43,717 nt of DNA from a virus: positions 1-43,717 of IMG/VR virus record IMGVR_UViG_3300048586_000258; one strand, written 5' to 3'. The notes below the pieces were generated by a model. It worked only from the letters and a program-made list of their open reading frames with translations, did not search any database and was not told where the DNA came from. Shown here one piece after another: positions 37,604 to 43,717 of this stretch; the stretch's first letter is position 1, and each line of letters starts with the position of its first letter. Position numbers and translations under genes: made by a program.

Positions 37604-39816
37604 TAGCGGCCACCTTCCTGGACAATGGGCACGACGGCCGTGACGGTCATCGGCGCGCCGCTGTGGGGGGTGAAGCGCAGCGATTGCTGCAGGGCCTGGC
37701 CGGTGGTCAGCTCGATCTGTGCCACCCCCGAAAAGGCGTCGGTCAGATCCGACGACACGACACGAGGGACCAGGGCGACGGGCTTGGTGAGGCGCTCGAC
37801 GGGCGGGAAATCGCGCTCGATCCCCTGCACATAGCCTTGGGCGGTGCGGTGCAGGCCGATGCCGAACTTGCTGTAGAGCCGCTTGCGCCGGCCCATGGTG
37901 TTGCCGTCGTTGGCCTGGGCGACGATGTCGAGCAATTCCACCTGGTGGCTGTCATCGAACAGCCCGATGCAACCGCGCGTGACCGGCTCGGGCAGGACGA
38001 TCTCGCCGCCTTCCGGAACCATGATCGGGCCGAACTCGCCAACATCGGTCCAGGCAAAGACCAGCTCGCCCACAAGGTGGGGCAGGCTGAACGTATCGGT
38101 CGCCTCGCCCAGGACGAACTGCTTTGCCGCGAAGAAATGACAGGCGTCCGCGATCGACTGGATCCCGGTTAGCACGCCATAGGTCAGCGCCAATTCCTCG
38201 ACGTAGCGCACGGTCAGCCCGTTCACGGTGCGGCGCACCACCAGGCAAAGGACGTCCTGCGTTCCGGTGGCGTCGGGATAGACCGCCATGGCCTCGACAA
38301 AGCCATCTGCCAGCGTCAGCACCGCCCAGCCGAGGATCTCCTCGGTCGGGTCATAGATCATCGCGGCCAGGTCGCCGGATCCGCGCCGCACCCAGGCGAT
38401 CGGCTGGGGCACGCCTTGCCAGACGATCTGCTCAAAGAGCTCAGCGCCCAGGTGCTGGGCCGGTAGGGAAAGGTTGGTCGCCTTGTTGGCGTCCTGCTCG
38501 AAAGAGTAGGCCACCAAGAACAGGCGCTGCTTGTTGCGGGTGATGAATACCGGGTTGCCGTCGGGCGCGATCGGCAAGGCGCGCGACGCGCCCAAGGCGC
38601 CGTCAAGGCCAAAGACCGCCGTGGTGGGCCCGATCACCTGGGCGCGGGTTTCTGATCGGGTGCTGTATTCCTCGCCCAGGGCGAAGATGTGCAGCCCCGA
38701 TCGGCCGCGCTTCAAGCTCTGGATCCGGTTCAGGCTGGCATCGCCGGCGATCGCATAGGCGAAGCTGCCATCGGCTTCGGTCGACGGCTCGAAATTGGTG
38801 AACTCGCCCACCGTCGAAAACCAGACCGTGCGGGGATCCGTGGGCGTGCCAGCGAAGCACAGGCGCTGGTCATAGATCTCGACAGAGGACGGCCAGCCGG
38901 TGCGCGTCGACCAGGCGCCCATCGACCAGCGATAGGTCGGGCTGTCGACGCACGCCTGCGGGATCCGCTTCAACACCGTCGCCGTGGCCGAGGTGGTGCT
39001 GGCGACGGCCGTGATCCGCGCGACGCCGGTCTTGTCGGACAGGAACACCCACTTCGTGCCGTTCGCGGTCAGCGCCTCGCCTTCCTCGTGGATCGGCGGA
39101 TTGGTTCCGGCATTGGTGCCAGCGGTGAGCTGGTAGACATTGTCGCCATAGCGGCGCACCGCGCCCACGGCGATCGTCTCGTTGCTCGTCCAGAGCGGCA
39201 CGGTCGTATAGGTCGAGGGCTCGAGCTGCACCAGCTGGCCGATGCGGTCGGCCGCGAAATGGGAAAAGTTGGACGTGAGCGTGATCGAGCCGGTGGCTGC
39301 GCTCGCCTGGATCGTCAAGCCAGCGTCAAGGTTCTGCGTCCGGAACGGCCCGCGATCGAAGGTTTCGGGCTGGATGGTCCAGTTATTGAGCGCGAACCGG
39401 CTGAGCCGCTGGATCGGCCCGAAGCCGTCCAGCATGTAGATGACATCGGCCGACTGGACGAATTGCAGGGTTGCGAGCGCCGCGGTCGAATAGGGCGTGG
39501 TCAGCTCGTAGGGGACGCCCGCGCTCAGGACCAGCGCGCCATAGCGCCAGACGCGCATTTTGAGGTTGGTGAACTCGAGCACCACGCTGTCATTTGCCGC
39601 GAACACGAACGGGATCAGGACCGCCTCGGCGTTCGACTTGGTCGCACCGCGATAGAGCGTGCCAGGCGCCCGCGTGAAACCACCCTGCGCGAGGGGCAGG
39701 AAACCGCGGCATGTGGCCAGGCCGGTCTGGTAGCGCTGGTAATCATACCTGCGGTGCAGGAGCGGGTCGATCTCGCCGCTCGAGAAGGCTACCTGGGGCG
39801 GGCTCGTCCGCGTCAC
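37603..39816 (-). CDS. Tail nozzle / tubular protein B-like, 737 aa
   Basis: A 737-residue beta-rich protein starting VAFSSGEIDPLLHRRYDYQR, a hallmark of the T7 gp12-like nozzle family and its BPP-1-type relatives. Other family-type segments are FLPLAQGGFTRAPGTLY, WSTRTGWPSSVEIYDQRLCF and GRSGLHIFALGEEYSTRS. A hexamer forms the end of the tail tube and carries fibres. Length matches. It overlaps the adaptor gene by four bases and the gp14-like gene by one. Confidence 0.9.
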   Translation of the reverse strand: MTRTSPPQVAFSSGEIDPLLHRRYDYQRYQTGLATCRGFLPLAQGGFTRAPGTLYRGATKSNAEAVLIPFVFAANDSVVLEFTNLKMRVWRYGALVLSAGVPYELTTPYSTAALATLQFVQSADVIYMLDGFGPIQRLSRFALNNWTIQPETFDRGPFRTQNLDAGLTIQASAATGSITLTSNFSHFAADRIGQLVQLEPSTYTTVPLWTSNETIAVGAVRRYGDNVYQLTAGTNAGTNPPIHEEGEALTANGTKWVFLSDKTGVARITAVASTTSATATVLKRIPQACVDSPTYRWSMGAWSTRTGWPSSVEIYDQRLCFAGTPTDPRTVWFSTVGEFTNFEPSTEADGSFAYAIAGDASLNRIQSLKRGRSGLHIFALGEEYSTRSETRAQVIGPTTAVFGLDGALGASRALPIAPDGNPVFITRNKQRLFLVAYSFEQDANKATNLSLPAQHLGAELFEQIVWQGVPQPIAWVRRGSGDLAAMIYDPTEEILGWAVLTLADGFVEAMAVYPDATGTQDVLCLVVRRTVNGLTVRYVEELALTYGVLTGIQSIADACHFFAAKQFVLGEATDTFSLPHLVGELVFAWTDVGEFGPIMVPEGGEIVLPEPVTRGCIGLFDDSHQVELLDIVAQANDGNTMGRRKRLYSKFGIGLHRTAQGYVQGIERDFPPVERLTKPVALVPRVVSSDLTDAFSGVAQIELTTGQALQQSLRFTPHSGAPMTVTAVVPIVQEGGR

Positions 39817-40409
39817 CAGCGCGCCTCCTCAACCCAGTCGCCTTGCTCCTCGCCGCCGTCGTAGCGGGCCTCGCTCGCCATGCGGCTATCCTCGCGCATG
39901 GCCGCCTCGAGCGTGGCGCGGGCCTTCCCCTCGAGGCCCTCGACTTTCGACTGCGTGGTGAGCCAGCGCGGCGCGAGAAGCACGGCCAGCGCCAGGGCGA
40001 CGGCGGTCTGAAAGGTTTCCGGAAGGGCCGTCTCGTTGTCGATCCGAGCGGTGTAGCGAATGGGCAGGGGCGCGCGCCGGTTGCAGCGCAGCCCGATCTT
40101 GTCCAGGCGCCAGCGGGTACCGCGATCGCCAACCTCGCGCAGCTTCACCAGGTCGCCCGGTACCTCGTAGAACCAAGGCAGGGCCGGGTCGATCGCCATT
40201 TCGGGGGCGGGGATCGCTTCGGAGAGGTGGACATAGGTCGAGGCAAAGGACCAGTCGCAGGAGCTGAGGCAGCTGTTAAGCGCGATCGGATACTGATCGG
40301 CCGCGTCGGTCGCCTTGTCGCTGTCATCCTCAAAGCTCGAGATCGGCGCCAGCTCGAGAAAGCGGAACGCCTGGGCGGCTATCGAGGATGCGGCGATCGG
40401 GTCGGGCAT
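39813..40409 (-). CDS. Tail adaptor / tubular protein A-like, 198 aa
   Basis: A 198-residue protein with the gp11-like pattern: helical ends (AAQAFRFLELAPISSFEDDS; then FQTAVALALAVLLAPRWLTT) and a middle of strands CSLSSCDWSFAS-type, LPWFYEVPGDLVKLREVGD. Such adaptors form a ring under the portal and receive the nozzle, which is the next gene. ATG 40409 follows a GC-rich hairpin. Moderately diverged, so the call leans on position and pattern. Confidence 0.82.
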   Translation of the reverse strand: MPDPIAASSIAAQAFRFLELAPISSFEDDSDKATDAADQYPIALNSCLSSCDWSFASTYVHLSEAIPAPEMAIDPALPWFYEVPGDLVKLREVGDRGTRWRLDKIGLRCNRRAPLPIRYTARIDNETALPETFQTAVALALAVLLAPRWLTTQSKVEGLEGKARATLEAAMREDSRMASEARYDGGEEQGDWVEEARW

Positions 40410-40430
40410 GACGGGCCTCGGCTGTGGTAG

Positions 40431-40456
40431 GGCCGGGGCCTGTTACGGCCCCGGCC
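40431..40456 (-). terminator. Perfect 10-bp GC hairpin between cement-protein and adaptor genes
   Basis: GGCCGGGGCC pairs with GGCCCCGGCC around a six-base loop. It lies in the 66-base gap after the Bbp16-like gene. There is no run of T on the downstream (minus-strand) side, so it may attenuate, pause or protect the mRNA end rather than fully terminate. This would let head proteins be made in excess of tail proteins. Confidence 0.55.
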
Positions 40457-40475
40457 TTTCGTGTCGAGCCCCGCC

Positions 40476-40934
40476 TCAGCGGTAGCGGTAGTGGAATTCG
40501 CCCTTCATCGAACCGGCGCCCGTGGCGTTGGCCGGGCCGGTGGCATAGATCCCGATCGTGCCGCCGGGATCCTTGGCGAGGCCGAGGGCTTCCCAAAGCG
40601 CCACGCCGTGCTTGGCGTCGCCCTTGGTCAGCGGCGTCACATAGGTGCCGGCAGATTTCAGGATCGTGATGAGGGCCGTGGGCAGCGCTTTGGTGCCGAT
40701 GTTGACCGTGGCAAAGCCCCAGGCGTCGACCTTGAACCACGTCTCGTGGCCCAGGATGCAATCGCTCGGCAGCTCGGCCAGGAGGAACTGGCTGGTGGCC
40801 AGGTCATCGGCGGCGTTGGCAACGGTAAAGGCGGCGATGATGTTCTGGCCGCGCGCGCGCGCCGGGTCGGGCGTGGCCTCGCCCAGCAAGGGCTGGGTCT
40901 TGAAAAGGTCGGACTTCTTCTGAACGACGGGCAT
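40476..40934 (-). CDS. Bbp16-like capsid cement / decoration protein
   Basis: A 152-residue protein resembling the Bbp16 family: KSDLFKTQPLLGEATPDPAR, VANAADDLATSQFLLAELPS, DAWGFATVNIGTKALPTALI. The family decorates the outside of BPP-1-type capsids to hold them together at packaging. It directly follows the capsid gene in the same direction. The length is typical. The start ATG 40934 is the first in frame. Confidence 0.85.
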   Translation of the reverse strand: MPVVQKKSDLFKTQPLLGEATPDPARARGQNIIAAFTVANAADDLATSQFLLAELPSDCILGHETWFKVDAWGFATVNIGTKALPTALITILKSAGTYVTPLTKGDAKHGVALWEALGLAKDPGGTIGIYATGPANATGAGSMKGEFHYRYR

Positions 40935-40997
40935 GGGATCTACTCCTGCGATGCCAAAAGGGGGAAGGCGGCCGGGGTCAGACCTCGGCCGTCAGGA

Positions 40998-41930
40998 TTA
41001 CTCCACGCACTCGATGGCGATGACGCCCTTGTCCTCGATGCGGACCGCGTCGATGTAGGCCGACACGTAGCAGTACGGCTTGTTCTTGGCCGAGCTGTCG
41101 TTCCACATATCGCCCTTGACGTCCCGCCAGACGCCAACCGCGATGTTGTTCTTGGTCCACATCGGGCAGAGGCGGGCGGTGCCGGCCGCGTTCTTGGGAA
41201 GGCGGTTCGTCACCACCCAGGTGAGACCCATCAGCGGGGTCGGAACGCCGGTGCGCAGCTGCTCGATCGAGAAGGCGTTCAGCGGGGTCGAGGATGCCTG
41301 CGCGATCGCCAGCAAGTCATCAACCTGCTCGGGGGTGATCCCGCAATACATCTGGTCGCCGTCCTCGATGCCAAAGTCGGCCTTGTTCAGCGTGAGCTTC
41401 GCCAGGCGCAGCTTGTCGATCGTCAGGCCGGTGGCACCTGCAGGCATCACCTGGCCGGTGGGCAGCCCGATCACGGTCCCGCCGCGCTTGCCTTCGACAG
41501 CGCTGCCGAGGATCCCGCCGTCGGTCACGAGGAATTCGCCGTCAACCCGGCGGATGCCGAGGGTACGGTCAGCCTTGCCGCGGATGACGCGGCGCGTGTG
41601 CGTGGTCACAAAGGACGACGTCGGATCGGTCGCCATGGCGAACTTGTCCTCGGTGTCGATGTATTGCCCGCTCTCGATGACCGGCGGGCGGACCAGCCAG
41701 CGTCGGCTGCCGGTGACAGGCATTTCGGGGTTCCGGCGGCTGCGGTCCTCGCCGTACTGGTACTCGCCGGCGTTCAAGAGATCCGCCGCGGTCTGTGCTT
41801 CGCCCGATGCCGCAACTTCGGTCACGGTACCGGCGAAGGGGTTCTTGGTCTGCTGGGTGACAGCTTGCACCGACGCGGCATACATCAGCTTGTGATGCGC
41901 CTCGACGGCCATTGAAATCTGGTCGGGCAT
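40998..41930 (-). CDS. Major capsid protein (Bbp17-like)
   Basis: A 310-residue protein resembling Bbp17-type major capsid proteins. It begins MPDQISMAVEAHHKLMYAAS, has a middle ADLLNAGEYQYGEDRSRRNP and SRRWLVRPPVIESGQYIDTE, and ends YVSAYIDAVRIEDKGVIAIE. It would form the HK97-fold shell. An AAAGGAGG Shine-Dalgarno six bases before ATG 41930, the strongest in this stretch, fits very high expression. A separate leader with a terminator upstream marks it as an expression unit, followed by the cement protein. Confidence 0.9.
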   Translation of the reverse strand: MPDQISMAVEAHHKLMYAASVQAVTQQTKNPFAGTVTEVAASGEAQTAADLLNAGEYQYGEDRSRRNPEMPVTGSRRWLVRPPVIESGQYIDTEDKFAMATDPTSSFVTTHTRRVIRGKADRTLGIRRVDGEFLVTDGGILGSAVEGKRGGTVIGLPTGQVMPAGATGLTIDKLRLAKLTLNKADFGIEDGDQMYCGITPEQVDDLLAIAQASSTPLNAFSIEQLRTGVPTPLMGLTWVVTNRLPKNAAGTARLCPMWTKNNIAVGVWRDVKGDMWNDSSAKNKPYCYVSAYIDAVRIEDKGVIAIECVE

Positions 41931-42120
41931 GGGCCCCTCCTTTGGAAAACTGACGATGTCTTGTGAGTTTTCGGCCGGGGTGCCCGATCGCGATGCGGAC
42001 CCATCCTCGAGATACGCTCTCTGGGCGGCCGTCTTTCCGGCTGTCGTCCCGACCGGGCGAGCCCCGGGTGCCGATCAACATCTAGGGATACACGAAAACC
42101 GAATCACTGCAACTGGGTCG
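41931..42120 (-). promoter_or_regulatory. Capsid gene leader (about 190 bases)
   Basis: No gene is seen here on either strand. It lies between the terminator and the capsid start, and ends in the strong Shine-Dalgarno. On the minus strand TTGCAG at about 42106-42101, with TATCCC 16 bases on, is a weak promoter candidate. The leader would give the capsid its own transcript. Confidence 0.45.
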
Positions 42121-42126
42121 CAAACG

Positions 42127-42159
42127 AAAAATGCCCCTCCGAACGGCTCGGAGAGGCAT
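42127..42159 (-). terminator. Intrinsic terminator upstream of the capsid leader
   Basis: On the minus strand an 11-bp stem (one G-U pair) with a seven-base loop, GCCTCTCCG pairing with CGGAGGGGC, is followed by five T (42131-42127). It would limit read-through from the scaffold and small-gene side before the capsid gene. Confidence 0.82.
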
Positions 42160-42191
42160 CTTCACGCTTGACAGAGTGCGAAACGCTGATC

Positions 42192-42416
42192 TCAGGCCGG
42201 GATGACGGCAAAGCCCTCCATGTCGAGCTTGACCGTCAAGGCCATTCCGAGCGGCCGAGCCTCGGTGTCCGGATGCGCTGGCGTGAACTCGGAGGGGTAG
42301 CGCCGGCGCATCCGTCGGTGCATTTCGATCCCCATCACCAGCTGAACCGGATCGTAGTCCCGCAGCATCATCGCGGCCCGCGCTTCGGCAATCTGCTGCA
42401 GCTCGTCCATCGCCAT
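42192..42416 (-). CDS. Small protein between scaffold and capsid genes, 74 aa
   Basis: A 74-residue protein: helical MDELQQIAEARAAMMLRDYD, then VMGIEMHRRMRRRYPSEF and a short beta-type end (GMALTVKLDMEGFAVIPA). Not recognised. It starts three bases after the scaffold stop and ends 32 bases before the terminator, so it is the last gene of the segment that begins across the circle junction. Confidence 0.68.
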   Translation of the reverse strand: MAMDELQQIAEARAAMMLRDYDPVQLVMGIEMHRRMRRRYPSEFTPAHPDTEARPLGMALTVKLDMEGFAVIPA

Positions 42417-42419
42417 GGC

Positions 42420-43388
42420 TTACCTCGTGGCGGCCTTGGCCAGCGCCTCGAACCGCGGCTGCAGCTCGCGCATCTTGGCGGCATTGCCCGATGCGAGCGC
42501 CTTCTGCCACTCGCTGCCGTCGGCCGTGAACTGGGCGAACTGGGCCCGCGCCTCGGCCGGGGTCACGGTCAACTGGCCGCCTTTGCCTCCACCGATCAGC
42601 GCATCCTCGCCCGCCATGTCGGCGATCGCGGCCATGAACTTGATGGTCGAGGCGTCGCCGGTCTTTTCGCTCAGCACCTGGCTGAGGGCCGCGATGTGGT
42701 CGGGGGTGAGCCCGGCCTTGGTCGCGACCAGCTCGGCGCCCTGGCGGGCCTTGTTGATGAGCGCCGGGCTCTGATCGCCAAAGTCGCGGCGCAGCTCCTC
42801 CATCATCGTCGTCTGTGCGGCCTGCAGCCCTTCCTTTGCGGCCTTGTCCATGGCCGCCATCTTTTCCGCGAAAAGGTTGACGTAGCCTTGGTGGACCTCG
42901 GGCGGCACGCCGGCCTCAAACGCGATCTTGCGCGCCTTCGCCTCGAGATCCCCATCCCAGGCGGCATCCTTCGGCCAGGTTTCGGGGGGCTTCGCGGTAT
43001 AGGCATCTTCCTTGTCGGGCAGCCCCAGGGCGGCGCGGTTGGCCGTGGCCCATTCGCTCCACTTCTGCCCCTCGGCCGGCTTGTCGATGATCTTGTCGAT
43101 CCCGCGGCCGAGGCGCTGCTCGGCCTGGCGGTGGCCCTTCACGAGTTTGGCGGTGATCTCCTTGGGATCGTCAACGGTCAGGCCGCGCGCCTTCATCCAT
43201 TCCTGATCTTCCGGCGCATAGTCGGATCCCTGCCACCAGGGCGTGGCGCTCGCGCCTGCAGCTGCTGCCGCTGCGGCGGCGGCGGCGGCCGCTGCGGCGT
43301 CTCCTGCGCCGGCATCGCTACCGGCCGCACCCGCGCCAGCCCCGTCGTTCGGGGCCCTCAAGATCAGTTTCTGCCAGGGTCGGTTCAT
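42420..43388 (-). CDS. Capsid scaffold / assembly protein, 322 aa
   Basis: A 322-residue helical protein. After a 45-residue Ala/Gly-rich start with a long Ala run (15-44), there are WWQGSDYAPEDQEWMKARGL and EITAKLVKGHRQAEQRLGRG, then helical MAAMDKAAKEGLQAAQTTMM and an end QPRFEALAKAATR. This is the layout of podovirus scaffolds that guide the capsid shell and leave before packaging. Place: immediately before the capsid segment. The Ala run may vary in length between isolates. ATG 43388 overlaps the Bbp19-like stop. Confidence 0.84.
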   Translation of the reverse strand: MNRPWQKLILRAPNDGAGAGAAGSDAGAGDAAAAAAAAAAAAAAGASATPWWQGSDYAPEDQEWMKARGLTVDDPKEITAKLVKGHRQAEQRLGRGIDKIIDKPAEGQKWSEWATANRAALGLPDKEDAYTAKPPETWPKDAAWDGDLEAKARKIAFEAGVPPEVHQGYVNLFAEKMAAMDKAAKEGLQAAQTTMMEELRRDFGDQSPALINKARQGAELVATKAGLTPDHIAALSQVLSEKTGDASTIKFMAAIADMAGEDALIGGGKGGQLTVTPAEARAQFAQFTADGSEWQKALASGNAAKMRELQPRFEALAKAATR

Positions 43389-43690
43389 TCGTCATCCTCC
43401 ATCAGAGTGTTCATGTCCTCAAAGCTCGTGCCCATCAGGGCGAGGAGCTGCACGGCGAAGTCGCGTCGGCCCGCCTCGTAGGCGAGCCGGTGGGGATCGA
43501 GCTGGTCGAGCTCGGGGACCCCGTCCTGCAGCGTGACCGCCTGCATCTGCAGCACCCCGCCCAGGCGGATGATGTCCTGCTGCAGGCGGCTGTCGTCCCG
43601 CGCGACCTTGGACCAGCGCCGCGCAACCTCGATCGCCTGGGCGCGGCGCGGGAACAGGGCCCGCAGAACGGTGAGGCGGTTCCAGATCAT
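43385..43690 (-). CDS. Bbp19-like protein, complete copy, 101 aa
   Basis: A 101-residue protein whose C-terminal part (DPHRLAYEAGRRDFAVQLLA, residues about 66-85) carries the A-x-E/A-G-R-R core of the Bbp19-like family, found in BPP-1-type head clusters with unassigned role. The upstream part is helical and basic (FPRRAQAIEVARRWSKVARD). It spans the junction: its first 100 bases are repeated at 1-105 with one amino-acid difference (Ser34 here). ATG 43690 overlaps the end of the 77-residue gene. Stop overlaps the scaffold start. Confidence 0.8.
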   Translation of the reverse strand: MIWNRLTVLRALFPRRAQAIEVARRWSKVARDDSRLQQDIIRLGGVLQMQAVTLQDGVPELDQLDPHRLAYEAGRRDFAVQLLALMGTSFEDMNTLMEDDE

Positions 43691-43717
43691 TCCGGTACAG
43701 CTCCGACCTCAAGCAGG
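43586..43717. repeat. Right copy of the terminal direct repeat
   Basis: Repeat partner of bases 1-132; 131 of 132 positions agree, the exception being T at 43591. Joining the ends here gives a circle of about 43,585 bases in which all genes at the edges become complete. Confidence 0.9.
43687..43717 (-). CDS. 3' end of the 77-aa gene (second copy, cut by window edge)
   Basis: These bases repeat the last ten codons or so of the gene complete at 102-335 (ending LEVGAVPE). It is present only because of the terminal repeat and should not be counted as an extra gene. Confidence 0.8.
   Translation of the reverse strand, partial: LLEVGAVPE

Overview
The window is a nearly complete, circularly closing genome of a temperate, short-tailed (podovirus-type) phage of about 43.6 kb. 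The first 132 bases are repeated at the right end with one mismatch, and one gene runs across that junction. The virion genes resemble the Bordetella phage BPP-1 / T7-like set: Bbp19-, Bbp17- and Bbp16-like head proteins, a T7-type portal, gp11/gp12-like tail proteins and gp14/15/16-like ejection proteins. High G+C and a 47-base attP identical to the 3' half of a tRNA-Asn(GUU) gene suggest an alphaproteobacterial host. That host assignment is inference; nothing in the window names it.

Leftward (minus-strand) genes fill almost everything outside 12.77-18.80 kb. From a Cro-like gene near 12.67 kb they run through small early genes (11.4-12.4 kb), a Myb/SANT-like DNA-binding protein, a Toprim primase, a small Cys-rich protein and an AAA+ helicase (6.5-11.0 kb). 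A 424-base gene-free stretch (6042-6465) full of GTAGTGG/CCACTAC repeats follows, a candidate origin or pac site. Then come a possible small terminase, the large terminase, a Tad2-type anti-Thoeris protein and the portal. Through the circle junction follow Bbp19, scaffold, capsid (43.7-41.0 kb), cement protein, adaptor, nozzle and three ejection proteins (40.9-28.7 kb). Next are a collar-type tail fibre and its possible chaperone, a lysis cassette (26.8-24.0 kb: small membrane proteins, HNH endonuclease, muramidase, two-part spanin), two small virion-like genes, a glycine-rich adhesin and a G8-domain beta-helix tailspike (23.3-18.9 kb). Most neighbours overlap by ATGA, TGATG or TAATG, so translation looks coupled over long stretches.

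The rightward (plus-strand) block, 12.77-18.80 kb, is the lysogeny and cargo region. It starts with a CI/S24-like repressor without the Ser-Lys dyad and a membrane protein (superinfection-exclusion candidate). An operator/promoter region then leads to small genes, an AlpA/excisionase-like protein, a DUF7694-like protein and a tyrosine integrase. Between integrase and attP lie cargo genes: a DHH/DHHA1 phosphoesterase, a zinc-ribbon protein, a strong terminator, a Lar-like restriction-alleviation protein and small unknowns. The two transcription blocks converge at 18795-18798, where their stop codons share one CTAG.

Most notable: (i) the repeat-dense region at 6.08-6.36 kb; (ii) a plus-strand ORF with a strong Shine-Dalgarno sequence lying antisense inside the gp16-like ejection gene (31442-31705), apparently a cassette insertion that keeps the host gene open; (iii) a spread of likely counter-defence genes (Tad2, Lar-like, DHH phosphoesterase, exclusion-type membrane protein); (iv) a G8-domain tailspike paired with a Gly-rich adhesin.
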